DNA from: Ketobacter sp964016105
GTDB lineage: Bacteria > Pseudomonadota > Gammaproteobacteria > Pseudomonadales > Ketobacteraceae
Reading direction: 5' to 3'
NCBI GenBank assembly: GCA_964016105.1
Contig: CAXHEX010000001.1
Location: 593,098-657,097 of the forward strand
DNA: 64,000 bases
A program made the translations under genes and the position numbers. Below, piece after piece: positions 34,470 to 43,459 of this stretch. The notes beneath the pieces were generated by a model. That model was given only the letters and a program-made list of their open reading frames with translations. It was not told the DNA's origin and ran no database searches. Each line of letters starts with the position of its first letter. The stretch's first letter is position 1.

Positions 34470-36359
34470 TTACTGGTTTTCTATTAACTCCAACTGCTCC
34501 AGCAGTAACATCCATTCCTGCTCCAATTGTTCCAGGTTTTTAAGGGTCTCGGCCTGCTGTTGCAATAATTCAGTGAGTTCCTGCTTGTTGCTCGGGTCAT
34601 AAATATTGGGCGCCGCCAAGCGTTCTTCGAAGCTTTGTTTTTCTTGTTCCAGTGAATTGATCTGTTGCTCCAGGCGACTGATTCTATTTTTCAATGGTCG
34701 TACTTTATTGCGCTGTTGCGCCGCCTTTTGTCGTTCGGCTTTGCGATCAGCTTTTGGTGGTGACGCTTCCAGGGCTGAAGCATCGTTGTTTCGATAATCA
34801 GACAGCCAACGGGCGTAGTCGTCCAGATCACCTTTAAATTCCGCCACCTGTTGGTCGGCTACCAACAGCAGCTCATCGGTGGTGGCCCGTAACAGGTGGC
34901 GATCGTGTGACACCAGCACCAGGCCCCCTTGATATTCCTGTAAGGCCAGGGTTAGCGCCAGACGCATTTCAAGATCCAGGTGGTTGGTGGGCTCGTCCAA
35001 AAGGAGTAAATTGGGTTTGTGCCAGATGATAACGGCCAATGCCAAGCGGGCTTTCTCGCCTCCTGAAAACCGAGCAATACTAGCATTGACGTTGTCTCCC
35101 TGAAAACCAAAGCTGCCTAGATAGTTTCGTAGGCTTTGCTCGTCGGTTTTATGGGTGATTCTTTGCATGGTAAGCAGGGGAGTCGCGCTGCTGTCCAATT
35201 GATCCAGCTGGTGCTGGGCAAAGTAACCTATCTTGGTGTGTTCTCCCAGTGTCCGTTCACCCTGCAACAGAGGTAGCTCGCCAGCCAGAGTCTTGATCAA
35301 TGTGGATTTGCCAGCACCGTTGGGCCCAATCAGGCCAATTCTTGACTGGGGACCCAATTGCAGTTCCGTATGTTGTAGTATACAGCTGTCTCCGTATCCC
35401 AGATTGGCTTGCTTCAGATCCAGTAAGGGGTCGGACATTTTTTCCGCGTTGGGAATGGAAAAATGAAACGGTGAGTCCACATGGGCCGGAGCTATTTTTT
35501 CCATTCTTTCCAGGGCTTTCACCCGGCTTTGAGCCTGCTTGGCTTTAGTAGCTTTGGCTTTGAAGCGGGTGATAAATTGCTGTAAGTGAGCTATCTCTTT
35601 TTGCTGTTTTTCATGGGCCGCCTGTTGGTTCGCCAGGCGAGCCGAGCGTTGGATTTCGAAGTTGGAATAGTTACCGCTGTAATAGTTCAAATGCTGAAAC
35701 TCTATGTGCAGCACATGCTGGCATACCGCATCGATAAATTCTCGATCGTGGGAAATCAGAATCAGTGTGCCCGGATAGTTCCGTAGCCAGGATTCAAGCC
35801 ATAGGATGGCATCCAGGTCCAGGTGGTTGGTGGGTTCGTCCAGCAGCAGTATGTCTGAGGGTGCCATGAGGGTTTGGGCCAGGCTCAGGCGTACTCGCCA
35901 GCCACCGGAAAATGATTTCACTGACTGTTCAAATTGTTGTTGAGTGAAGCCTAAACCTGCCAGTAACTTGCATGCTCTTGATTCCGCCGTGTAGGCATCA
36001 ATATCGGCTAATTGTTGATGCAACTCCGCCTGTCTTTGGGGGGCATTGACCTGCTCCGCTTCACGCAACTGTGATTGAAGAGCACGTAGGGTTTGGTCTC
36101 CATCCAGTACGAACTCCAGGGCAGAACGGTCCAGAGCCGCCACCTCCTGAACCATGTGGGCAATTCTGCTTTGCGCCGGAATTTGAACGTCCCCTGCGTC
36201 GGCCTGGCATTGGCCCTGGATAAGGGCAAACAAGGATGATTTGCCACAGCCATTGTGCCCAACCAGAGCGATGTGCCAGCCCGGGTGGGCAGTAAAAGTG
36301 GCGTCCTGTAGAAGGCATTTGCTGCCACGATAAAGGGAAACCGATTGAAGTTGAATCAT
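34470..36359 (-). CDS. ABC-F ATPase (Uup/YheS type)
   Basis: This 629-residue cytoplasmic protein has two ABC ATPase domains and no membrane span. The first has GHNGCGKSSL, FSGGWRVRLSLAQ and LLLDEPTNHLDLD. The second has GPNGAGKSTL, FSGGEKARLALA and LLLDEPTNHLDLE. The 80-residue linker between them is basic and helical, and the C-terminus (about 530-629) is a coiled coil. ABC-F proteins act at the ribosomal E site. It holds the place of the ABC-F gene next to algP in Pseudomonas. Confidence 0.93.
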   Translation of the reverse strand: MIQLQSVSLYRGSKCLLQDATFTAHPGWHIALVGHNGCGKSSLFALIQGQCQADAGDVQIPAQSRIAHMVQEVAALDRSALEFVLDGDQTLRALQSQLREAEQVNAPQRQAELHQQLADIDAYTAESRACKLLAGLGFTQQQFEQSVKSFSGGWRVRLSLAQTLMAPSDILLLDEPTNHLDLDAILWLESWLRNYPGTLILISHDREFIDAVCQHVLHIEFQHLNYYSGNYSNFEIQRSARLANQQAAHEKQQKEIAHLQQFITRFKAKATKAKQAQSRVKALERMEKIAPAHVDSPFHFSIPNAEKMSDPLLDLKQANLGYGDSCILQHTELQLGPQSRIGLIGPNGAGKSTLIKTLAGELPLLQGERTLGEHTKIGYFAQHQLDQLDSSATPLLTMQRITHKTDEQSLRNYLGSFGFQGDNVNASIARFSGGEKARLALAVIIWHKPNLLLLDEPTNHLDLEMRLALTLALQEYQGGLVLVSHDRHLLRATTDELLLVADQQVAEFKGDLDDYARWLSDYRNNDASALEASPPKADRKAERQKAAQQRNKVRPLKNRISRLEQQINSLEQEKQSFEERLAAPNIYDPSNKQELTELLQQQAETLKNLEQLEQEWMLLLEQLELIENQ

Positions 36360-36440
36360 AGTGCCGATTGCTCATCTTTGGGCAGCGGGTGGGGTAGGGG
36401 AGGATAACGAATTCCTGTGCCTTGTTTCAAATAAATGAAA

Positions 36441-36471
36441 AAAGGGCTGCTTCTGGCGAAGTCAGCCCTTT
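36441..36471 (-). terminator. Intrinsic terminator behind algP
   Basis: AAAGGGCTG (36441-36449) pairs with CAGCCCTTT (36463-36471), with a further CTTC/GAAG pairing inside. On the minus strand the hairpin is followed by a run of T residues, 28 bases after the algP stop. Confidence 0.9.
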
Positions 36472-36499
36472 CTGATCATCTCCCAGGTGGGGACGCGCT

Positions 36500-37531
36500 T
36501 TAGGCGTCATTCTCCGGGTCAAAGATGCTGCGTTCCGGGGAGGTGGGTGCTTCTACCGGCTTAAGCTCGAACGGCTTTTCTTCCGCTTTGGGCGTTTCTT
36601 CTGCCGCAGGAGGTGGTGTTACGGGCTTGGGCTCCGGTGCTTTAGGCGCTTCTGCAGCGGGTGGTTTGGGCTCAGGAGCCTTTGGTTTTGGTGCGGCTGG
36701 TGCAGGCGCTTTTGCCTCGGCAGGCTTGGCTACGGGTTTTGCAACTTTTGGCGTATCCGCAGTAGCCACCGCTTTCACCGGGGACTTTTTAGCAGGCGCT
36801 TTCTTCGCCGGAGTCTTTTTGGCTGCGGCTTTCTTAGGTGCTGCCTTCTTGGCAGCTACTTTTTTAGCTGGAGCTTTTTTAGCGGGTGCTTTCTTGGCAG
36901 GGGCTTTTTTCGCCGGGGCTTTCTTCGTGGGCGCTTTCTTGGCAGCCGCCTTTTTGGGAGCCGCTTTCTTTACTGCTTTCTTGGTTGTGGTTTTCTTCGC
37001 AGCGGTTTTTTTGGCGGGTGCCTTTTTGGGGCTTGCTTTCTTCACGGCTGCTTTTTTCTTGGCCGCCGCTTTTTTGGCGGCAACTTTGGCTTTCTCTGCG
37101 GCTTTTTTCTTGGCTTCCGCCAGCTTTTTGGCCGCCGCTTTGGCTTTCTCAGCAGCTACTTTGGCTGCGGCCCGTTCTGCAGCCGCGATCTCTTTTGCAG
37201 CTGCAGCGGCAGCTCGTTTGATCTTGTTGGCGTTAGCGATGGCTTTTTTGATGTTGGCTTCATTGAGCTTGGCGCTGTCGAAGTCCGCTTTGGCAGATGC
37301 CAGCTTTATGTTGGCACTGGCTTCATTCTTCTTGCCAGCGGCTTTCTTAGCAGCAGCTTGCGCTTTGGTAAGCGCGGTTTTGGTTCTAACTGATGTTTTG
37401 CTGGCGGTGGCGAGTGCTTTTGCCCTTGCCTTTTCTAATTGCAGTTCTAGCTTTTCAATTTGAGTGGTAATCTCTACCACAGGGTCTTTCTTTGCAGCGG
37501 CCTTTCGAGCCGTGGTTTTTTTTGCTGCCAT
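36500..37531 (-). CDS. algP: Histone H1-like Lys/Ala-repeat protein AlgP
   Basis: The 343-residue protein has an N-terminal coiled-coil-like domain (about 20-100), then about 150 residues of KKAPA/KKAAA repeats, like the C-terminal tail of histone H1, and a Pro/Glu-rich acidic tail (254-343). AlgP (AlgR3) of Pseudomonas binds DNA and influences alginate genes. The proline- and acid-rich end is not part of the classic KPAA tail and could tune DNA binding. Repeats of this kind vary in length between strains. It has its own terminator. Confidence 0.88.
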   Translation of the reverse strand: MAAKKTTARKAAAKKDPVVEITTQIEKLELQLEKARAKALATASKTSVRTKTALTKAQAAAKKAAGKKNEASANIKLASAKADFDSAKLNEANIKKAIANANKIKRAAAAAAKEIAAAERAAAKVAAEKAKAAAKKLAEAKKKAAEKAKVAAKKAAAKKKAAVKKASPKKAPAKKTAAKKTTTKKAVKKAAPKKAAAKKAPTKKAPAKKAPAKKAPAKKAPAKKVAAKKAAPKKAAAKKTPAKKAPAKKSPVKAVATADTPKVAKPVAKPAEAKAPAPAAPKPKAPEPKPPAAEAPKAPEPKPVTPPPAAEETPKAEEKPFELKPVEAPTSPERSIFDPENDA

Positions 37532-37785
37532 AATCCAAGTTCCTCAGCTTTGATTTTGGTGATGCAATCGAGAGCAATTATACGTGTTGCTTAAACAATA
37601 TCTACATTCATGTGATAGCACATTCACAATTAAACGCAAAATTTTACCGGTGAAGGGTTCGATCGTAGGCGCTTTCTGTTAACATCTTTGGCGGTTCTAA
37701 CGCGATGATAGCGCCCGTGAACTCAAATTGCTTCTGAGGGGCGAATAAGCCGGAAGCCAAATCCGGGTAAACATTAGGAGATAAC
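37532..37785. promoter_or_regulatory. Divergent region algP-FKBP
   Basis: These 254 bases hold promoters for both neighbours. AGGAG lies 6 bases before the FKBP start. No repeat or small gene was seen. Confidence 0.35.
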
Positions 37786-38517
37786 ATGAAAAAGTATATG
37801 GTAGTGGCAACCGTGTGTGCCGCTTTAGTTGCCTGTAAGGGTGAAGCCGGCGCTGAAAAGGAAAAGACCGCCGCTGCATCTGAAACCACTTCACTAGAAT
37901 CAGAAATCCAAAAGGCCAGCTACGCCATTGGTATGCGGTTCGGTGAAGGTATGGGGCGAGATTTGAGTGAACTGGATATCAAAGCATTCTATACCGGTTT
38001 TGAAGATGGGTTTAACGGCCGAGACCCCAAAATGACTCCTGAGGAAATGGTCGCCACCATGCAGGCGTTGCAGGCTAAGAAGATGCAGGAGCAGCAGATA
38101 GAGCAGGCCAAAGCGATGGAAGAGAACCAAACCGCAGGCGTGGCCTTTTTAGAGAAGAATAAAGCGAAGGAAGGCGTTGCTGTTACAGAAAGTGGTCTCC
38201 AATATGAGGTCATCACCAAGGGTGAAGGTGAATCTCCTGACGAAAATGACAAAGTAAAAGTGCATTACCATGGTACCTTGCCTGACGGGACAGTTTTTGA
38301 CAGTTCCATTGAGCGAGGTGAGCCCATTACTTTCGCAGTGGGTGGCGTGATTCCCGGTTGGACTGAAGCCATGCAGATGATGAAAGTGGGCGACAAATGG
38401 AAGCTCACTATTCCTTCCGACCTGGCCTATGGTGAACGTGGAGCTGGCCCTAAAATTGGACCCAACCAGGTACTGGTTTTCGAAGTGGAACTGTTGGGTG
38501 TAGAAAAAGTAGACTAA
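37786..38517 (+). CDS. FKBP-type peptidyl-prolyl isomerase, lipoprotein (FkpA/Mip-like)
   Basis: This 243-residue folding catalyst of the periplasm or outer membrane has a lipobox LVAC (C17), so it is a lipoprotein. An N-terminal dimerisation domain (about 40-140, SYAIGMRFGEGMG) is followed by a charged helix and a C-terminal FKBP domain with VHYHGTLPDGTVFDSS, GVIPGWTEAMQMM and IPSDLAYGERGAG. These carry the usual active-site aromatic and Asp residues. In Pseudomonas an FKBP gene stands between algP and algQ, as here before the inserted lipoprotein/bufferin block. A strong terminator follows. Confidence 0.95.
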   Translation: MKKYMVVATVCAALVACKGEAGAEKEKTAAASETTSLESEIQKASYAIGMRFGEGMGRDLSELDIKAFYTGFEDGFNGRDPKMTPEEMVATMQALQAKKMQEQQIEQAKAMEENQTAGVAFLEKNKAKEGVAVTESGLQYEVITKGEGESPDENDKVKVHYHGTLPDGTVFDSSIERGEPITFAVGGVIPGWTEAMQMMKVGDKWKLTIPSDLAYGERGAGPKIGPNQVLVFEVELLGVEKVD

Positions 38518-38539
38518 CTCAGTTTGCGATCCCGCCAAA

Positions 38540-38568
38540 AAGCACTGCCTGGGCAGTGCTTTTTTTTT
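38540..38568 (+). terminator. Intrinsic terminator behind the FKBP gene
   Basis: AAGCACTGC pairs with GCAGTGCTT around CTGG, followed by nine T residues. Confidence 0.95.
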
Positions 38569-38688
38569 GGCATTTTACCCATTCAGCTGTTGTTCAGGCT
38601 GTGGATGAGACCATTGATATAAAGTAAGCTCAGGCTAACTAACAAATTATCCAGGGTTTTGCCCCTGATCCACCCCAAGGAGATAGAA

Positions 38689-39228
38689 ATGAGAAATTGG
38701 ATCATCCCGTTGGCTATGTCATTGGCGTTAGCCGCCTGCAGCAGCTCTCCCAAGATTGAGAGTGATATGGGAATTAAAGGTGCGCCAGACTGGGTTAATG
38801 AGGGCACTCAGGCAGTGGATAATGATGATGGGCGCTATATATTTGGAGTGGCTTTTGCTCCGCCAATGAACGATGAATCTTTACAAACCGCCACGGCGGA
38901 CAGCCGCGCTCGGGCTGAACTAGCCAAAGCAGTATCCACCTATGTGAATAGCACCCTCAGTGATTATGCTGCCAGCTCCGGCGATGCCGCCAGCAGCAGT
39001 ATTGAACAAAACATTACCTCTACCACTCAAACATTGTTGAATGGCGCTAAGATTAAAGGTCACTGGCGGGATAAGCGCAGCGGAAATATTTATTCTTTCG
39101 CCCAGATGGATATGAAAACTCTGGATAACGCTATTGCTGCCGCCGATAAACTGTCGCAAAACTTCAAACAGTTTTACCAGCAGAACTCGGGAGCTAATTT
39201 TCAGCGCTTTATGTCGGAAAACCAATAA
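38689..39228 (+). CDS. LPP20-family lipoprotein
   Basis: The start at 38689 has GGAG 6 bases upstream; a frame from 38659 is rejected. The 179-residue lipoprotein has a lipobox LAAC (C17) followed by SSS, which favours the outer membrane. The mature protein shows PDWVNEGTQ and the LPP20-type core TATADSRARAELAKAVSTYV and SGNIYSFAQMDM. Function is unknown; LPP20 proteins are abundant envelope antigens. It heads a four-gene lipoprotein operon. Confidence 0.82.
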   Translation: MRNWIIPLAMSLALAACSSSPKIESDMGIKGAPDWVNEGTQAVDNDDGRYIFGVAFAPPMNDESLQTATADSRARAELAKAVSTYVNSTLSDYAASSGDAASSSIEQNITSTTQTLLNGAKIKGHWRDKRSGNIYSFAQMDMKTLDNAIAAADKLSQNFKQFYQQNSGANFQRFMSENQ

Positions 39229-39242
39229 TTTAGGAAATAAAG

Positions 39243-39830
39243 ATGAAACTATGGTTAGGTCTATTTTCATTACTCTGGATAACCGCCTGCAGTACCACAG
39301 TGGAGCGAGTGGAGTCTGATTCCACCATTGATCTGAGTGGTGCCTGGAATGATTCCGATTCAAGACTGGTGGCGGAAGAAATGATTCAAGATGCCTTGTC
39401 TCGGCCCTGGATTGCAGAATTTGGTGGGCAAACCGGTGCACGCCCTGCGGTGATCGTGGGAACTGTGCGTAATCTCAGCCATGAGCATATCAATGTAAAA
39501 ACCTTTGTTGCCGATATGGAAAGGGCTTTGGTGAACTCGGGCCGGGTGGATTTTGTGGCGTCGCGGGAAGAACGTGGTGAGATACGTGATGAGCGTATTG
39601 ATCAGGATCTCAACGCCAGTGAGAGCACGCGCAATGCCGCCGGCGAAGAGCTGGGTGCGGATTTTATGTTGCAAGGTCAGATTAACACCATTCTTGATGT
39701 GGATGGCAAACAACAGGTTCGCTACTACCAGGTAGACCTGACATTGATCAGTATGGCTGACAACCGTAAGGTTTGGTTGGGACAAAAGAAGATTAAAAAA
39801 CGGGTTAAGAACGCCAAAATTCGCTTCTAG
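39243..39830 (+). CDS. LpoB-like penicillin-binding protein activator lipoprotein
   Basis: The 195-residue protein has a lipobox ITAC (C16). The mature domain resembles LpoB, the outer membrane activator of PBP1b: IDLSGAWNDSDSRLVAEEMI, then RPAVIVGTVRNLSHEHI, ADMERALVNSGRVDFVA and ADFMLQGQINTI. Proteins of this group (COG3417) occur widely outside enterobacteria beside LPP20-like and COG3014 lipoproteins. A role in peptidoglycan synthase control is possible but not shown for such clusters. Confidence 0.85.
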   Translation: MKLWLGLFSLLWITACSTTVERVESDSTIDLSGAWNDSDSRLVAEEMIQDALSRPWIAEFGGQTGARPAVIVGTVRNLSHEHINVKTFVADMERALVNSGRVDFVASREERGEIRDERIDQDLNASESTRNAAGEELGADFMLQGQINTILDVDGKQQVRYYQVDLTLISMADNRKVWLGQKKIKKRVKNAKIRF

Positions 39831-39849
39831 TTTTGTTGGGGGTGGCGTT

Positions 39850-41139
39850 ATGAACCCATTGCGTTCAGGGGCCATTGTGGGGCTTTGTATCACCATGCTT
39901 TTGTTGCAAGGCTGTAGCTCCTGGCAAGTTAATCAGTTGGCCATAACGCTACCCACCAATGGGCCGGAAAAAACCTTGGCTCAGCTCCAGCGGATTGATT
40001 CCCCAAAAAGGGATCAGGCCCAATATCTTTTGAATGGGGGAATACTCAAATTCTACACGGGCGATCTGCAGGGGGCGCTTCAGGATTTAGAGCAGGCAAA
40101 AGAAATAATGAGCGCTCTCGATGCGGTGAGTATTACGGAAAATTTGTCGGCCCTCACCACCAATGAGACTCTGCGCAGTTATACGGGCTCCCCCAGTGAT
40201 CGTATTCTGGTGCATCTAATGTTGTCCCTTAGCTACCTTTTCAGTGGTGATCTGGATGGGGCGCGGGTGGAGATGCTGCAGGCCAATGTCACCATGAAGC
40301 AGTTGGATGATGGTTCTTCCGTTAGTGGTCAATTGGCCAGTGTGCGATTCCTGGCGGGCGTCATTTACGAAATTCAAGGTGAATTGGATGATGCCTATAT
40401 TAGCTATCGCAGAGCTTTGAGCATCGTTCAGGAGCGACAAGAGCCAGTACCCGATGGGCTGCTGATGAGCTTGCTTGAAGTGGCGCAACGCAGCGGCCGT
40501 GAGCAAGAATATCAAGACTTGAAGGACCGCTATAAAGTTAGCTCGGTAAAAGATACGGCTGATAAGGGGCACTGGGTGGTGTTCTACTTTGATGGTGTTG
40601 TCAGCGCAAAGTCCGAGACCAGAACCTCAGTGTTTGACGCTGAAGTGGGCACTATGGTTAGCATTGTACTGCCCCGTTATGGGCGTTCTCTGTACCGTCC
40701 TTCGCCATTACTGTTACGGATGGGCACCACTGAAAAATCAACTGAAGTGATAGAACCCATGGAAGCAAGGGTCAGAGAAGATCTGGATCGGGACCAGGGT
40801 AAAAGGGTAGCAGCAGCCACCGTGCGTGCGGTGGCCAAATATCAATTGGTGAGAGAAGCCAGTAGCAAGGACGACTTCGGTGGATTTTTGGCAAATATAT
40901 TTACCGTGGTGACCGAGCAGGCTGATGTGCGAAGTTGGAATATGCTGCCCGCCAGCGTCCAGGTGGCCCGAATCTCTGGCCCGCTCAATTCGTCCCTTAA
41001 CCTTTCCCCTGCACAGTTTGCTTTGCCTTCACTGCAGCAGCTGGGTAAGGAGCGCCTTGGTGTGGTGTTACTGAATAGTTTAAATGCACGGGTATACCAA
41101 TATCCTGTGCCTCAAGGAGATACCCATGAAGAACCTTAA
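39850..41139 (+). CDS. COG3014-like TPR lipoprotein
   Basis: This 429-residue protein has a lipobox LQGC (C22). The first half has TPR-like helix pairs (DQAQYLLNGGILKFYTGDLQ, then SLSYLFSGDLDGARVEMLQA and VIYEIQGELDDAYISYRRAL). The second half is beta-rich with HWVVFYFDGVVSAKSE. It fits the uncharacterised COG3014 group found next to LpoB-like lipoproteins. The end overlaps the next start by 14 bases, confirming an operon. Confidence 0.78.
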   Translation: MNPLRSGAIVGLCITMLLLQGCSSWQVNQLAITLPTNGPEKTLAQLQRIDSPKRDQAQYLLNGGILKFYTGDLQGALQDLEQAKEIMSALDAVSITENLSALTTNETLRSYTGSPSDRILVHLMLSLSYLFSGDLDGARVEMLQANVTMKQLDDGSSVSGQLASVRFLAGVIYEIQGELDDAYISYRRALSIVQERQEPVPDGLLMSLLEVAQRSGREQEYQDLKDRYKVSSVKDTADKGHWVVFYFDGVVSAKSETRTSVFDAEVGTMVSIVLPRYGRSLYRPSPLLLRMGTTEKSTEVIEPMEARVREDLDRDQGKRVAAATVRAVAKYQLVREASSKDDFGGFLANIFTVVTEQADVRSWNMLPASVQVARISGPLNSSLNLSPAQFALPSLQQLGKERLGVVLLNSLNARVYQYPVPQGDTHEEP

Positions 41140-42115
41140 CTCTGGCCCAGTGCTTATATTGTGTTGTGCACTAGTACTGGCTGCTTGCAGTAATCAACCC
41201 CTGCGTCCCCAGTGGATTGATCAGCCCAACTCAGATTTTCCAGAAGCCAGTCATCTCACTGCAGTGGGCTCGGCGGACGACCAGCAAACTTCAGCTGATA
41301 GAGCCATTGCCAATTTGGCAAAGATATTTGAGGTGGCGGTGCAAGAAGCTTCCAAGGATTTTAGCCGCGCTTTTGTGGTGTCTGAAGCCGGGGAGCGGCA
41401 AATCGAGAATGAGCAAGAGGTCTCTCGGGATATTTCTGTGCAGGTGGATAAGTTGTTACAGGGGGCAAAAGTAGTAGAGCATTGGCAATCGGAGACCGGT
41501 CGCCATTATAGCTTGGCTGTATTGGCAAAGGCACCGGCAGCGGCAGCATTTCGTAAGGGAATTCAAGCTGCCGATCGAGAGATAAACAACCTGTTGCGTT
41601 ACGCCACGGTTGAGGCCAACAATCCTCTGTTGGCCTTGAGGGCGCTCAATCAAGCCGCAGAGATCCAGCTACAACGGGATGAGGACGATCGCAGCTTGAT
41701 GATTGTGAATAATGGTCAGGGCATTAAAAGTGAACATGACGCCGCCAGTATCTCCCAGCTTACTCGGCAAGGTCTGGCCAGTTTGAGTGTGCAAATAGAG
41801 GCGTCTCAAGAGATGATTCGTGGCGAATTGCAGCAGGCTTTAGCCCGGTTAGGGGTTAACACCGTTGAACGTTCTAATTTGGTATTAGAAGGAACCCTGG
41901 ATTTAGCTCCAGTCAGCTTCAAGCAGGGCTGGCATTGGCAGCGGGGCTCCTATCAATTGGTGTTCAAAGACGCTGATAATGTGCTTGCCAAAAAACGCTA
42001 TCCACTTAAGGTTTCCGCTCAGGAATCCCATATGGTTGAATTGCGTTTGAGAGACACATTGAACCGGAATTTAGCCCAGTACGTGTACCAGATGTTGTCA
42101 TCTAAGCAGGATTAA
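41126..42115 (+). CDS. LPP20-domain lipoprotein, second copy
   Basis: The start 41126 has AAGGAG 6 bases upstream. The 329-residue lipoprotein has a lipobox LAAC (C21) and an N-terminal LPP20-like domain (PQWIDQPNSDFPEASHLTAVG, TSADRAIANLAKIFEVAVQ, RHYSLAVLAK). An extra C-terminal domain of about 150 residues reads SLSVQIEASQEMIRGELQQA and VNTVERSNLVLEGTLDL, like the FlgT/LpoB-type two-layer fold. It shares ancestry with the gene at 38689 and converges on the next gene with a 4-base gap. Confidence 0.75.
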   Translation: MKNLNSGPVLILCCALVLAACSNQPLRPQWIDQPNSDFPEASHLTAVGSADDQQTSADRAIANLAKIFEVAVQEASKDFSRAFVVSEAGERQIENEQEVSRDISVQVDKLLQGAKVVEHWQSETGRHYSLAVLAKAPAAAAFRKGIQAADREINNLLRYATVEANNPLLALRALNQAAEIQLQRDEDDRSLMIVNNGQGIKSEHDAASISQLTRQGLASLSVQIEASQEMIRGELQQALARLGVNTVERSNLVLEGTLDLAPVSFKQGWHWQRGSYQLVFKDADNVLAKKRYPLKVSAQESHMVELRLRDTLNRNLAQYVYQMLSSKQD

Positions 42116-42119
42116 CCTG

Positions 42120-42557
42120 CTAGTGTCCTGGTGTTTCAATCACTCTTAGTTTGCACTTGGTTTTGTATTCGTCGATGTCCGACTGAATGGTATAGCGGGT
42201 GTTGGCCACCACACTGAGAGTCAATTGGGCCGGTTCCAGTAGGTCATCCACGTCCATTGACATGCTACGCAGGCGCCAGTAACAGTGCCCTTTAATTTGG
42301 TGATGGCCGGGTTCCACCAGCACCACATCGTACTTTCCCAAATTCACCTTTTTTCCATCGAGACGGTTTACTCGAAAACCTGTATTGAGAGTGCCACCTT
42401 GGTAGGGCAAAGTTTCGTCCGTAGTAAAGCCCAGTATGATGGCTCCGTTGCCTTTGAGATCCTCGGGTATGTTAGGGCCGGTGACACAGCCCCAGAAGCA
42501 GAAGGCGCAAATAATGGTCAAAGACCCATAACCCGTACCTGTTGTCACGGCGTTCAT
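42120..42557 (-). CDS. Small lipoprotein-like protein of unknown function
   Basis: The 145-residue protein begins with a hydrophobic segment ending FWGC (C24), a weak lipobox, followed by a beta-rich domain (AIILGFTTDETL, YDVVLVEPGHHQIKGHCYW, LTLSVVANTRYTIQ). I do not recognise a family. It overlaps the pterin dehydratase gene by 4 bases and looks like the last gene of the bufferin operon. Confidence 0.6.
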   Translation of the reverse strand: MNAVTTGTGYGSLTIICAFCFWGCVTGPNIPEDLKGNGAIILGFTTDETLPYQGGTLNTGFRVNRLDGKKVNLGKYDVVLVEPGHHQIKGHCYWRLRSMSMDVDDLLEPAQLTLSVVANTRYTIQSDIDEYKTKCKLRVIETPGH

Positions 42558-42826
42558 AGAGCTGCTTCAATAAAGCCTGCCAATTCAAAATCCAACTGAG
42601 TTATGGTCTGGGCAGAGTGAGTGATTAAATCCACAGTAACGGTGTTGTAGCAGTTACTCCATTCGGGATGGTGATCCAGCTTCTCGGCCTTTATAGCCAC
42701 TTTTGTCATAAAACTGAAAGCCTGTATAAAATCAGAAAATTCAAATTGCTTATGTAATTTGCCCTCTGTAATAGTCCAGCCGGGTAATTGGTTTAACTGT
42801 TGTTCGATTTCTTCCTGGGATAACAT
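42554..42826 (-). CDS. Pterin-4a-carbinolamine dehydratase
   Basis: This 90-residue protein of the PhhB/DCoH family dehydrates 4a-hydroxy-tetrahydropterin during aromatic amino acid hydroxylation or acts as a moonlighting co-factor. The signature EKLDHHPEWSN with H52-H53-P54 is intact, as are GWTITEGKL and FSFMTKVA. No phenylalanine hydroxylase gene is in the window. It lies 24 bases after the anti-sigma gene, an unusual companion for a bufferin operon. Confidence 0.92.
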   Translation of the reverse strand: MLSQEEIEQQLNQLPGWTITEGKLHKQFEFSDFIQAFSFMTKVAIKAEKLDHHPEWSNCYNTVTVDLITHSAQTITQLDFELAGFIEAAL

Positions 42827-42850
42827 AATTCAACTCCAACAAAAGGGGGG

Positions 42851-43459
42851 CTAGGGTGTTGTATCTTTTGCTAGCACCATAAGCAACCCTTTTTCTACCC
42901 AAAGTCGTACTTCTAAACCTTTCACCATCATTATGTTGGGTGCCATACCCTGATTAATGTTGGGCTGTTTGCCAAATATTCTGGGGTCATATTCTACTTC
43001 ATATAGGGTGAATAAATCCCCATCCAGGTCTTGATAGCGCAGCTGTGCAGCGGTTACTCCTTGAATGGAGCAATAGCGACCGCCTTGCAATTTCTCCTTT
43101 GCTATCATTGCTGAGCCGGTGATTGCGAAATCAAGATCGTTAAAAAACTGGCGCGCTTCCATCAGGGTGTCTGTGCTGACCTCCAACGGTTTCATTTTGA
43201 TGTGGTTGCGCGCTACCTCGCTGGCAATGGCTTCACTTATATTGACATAGTTATTGAAGAGAAGGGCATGAATAAAATACGACACCAAAACCAGCACCGC
43301 GCAGGCGGTTAATGAAGCAATCAAGTATTGGGGTTTAAACCGGGATGATGGCTTTGCGGTATGCTGATCTATAAGTTGTTCCAGTTCAACCATTTTGCTA
43401 TTCGATAAATCGGTACTCTCAAAATAGTCCTTGCTGGCATCCTTTATTGGCTGTTTCAT
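42851..43459 (-). CDS. Single-span membrane protein, putative anti-sigma factor
   Basis: The 202-residue protein has a cytosolic N-terminus (1-45), one membrane span (about 47-69, YLIASLTACAVLVLVSYFIHAL) and an extracytoplasmic C-terminal domain (70-202). The start overlaps the sigma factor stop by 4 bases. There is no zinc anti-sigma HxxxCxxC motif, and no six-span NrsF type is seen. The anti-sigma role is inferred from position and topology; the periplasmic part could sense copper or envelope state. Confidence 0.65.
   Translation of the reverse strand: MKQPIKDASKDYFESTDLSNSKMVELEQLIDQHTAKPSSRFKPQYLIASLTACAVLVLVSYFIHALLFNNYVNISEAIASEVARNHIKMKPLEVSTDTLMEARQFFNDLDFAITGSAMIAKEKLQGGRYCSIQGVTAAQLRYQDLDGDLFTLYEVEYDPRIFGKQPNINQGMAPNIMMVKGLEVRLWVEKGLLMVLAKDTTP

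Noticed and set aside
36525..37463. 312-codon rightward frame opposite algP
   Set aside because: An Ala/Phe/Leu-rich artefact of the reverse complement of Lys/Ala repeats.
39360..39896. Leftward 178-codon frame over the LpoB-like gene
   Set aside because: Antisense shadow of a lipoprotein gene with a clear lipobox.
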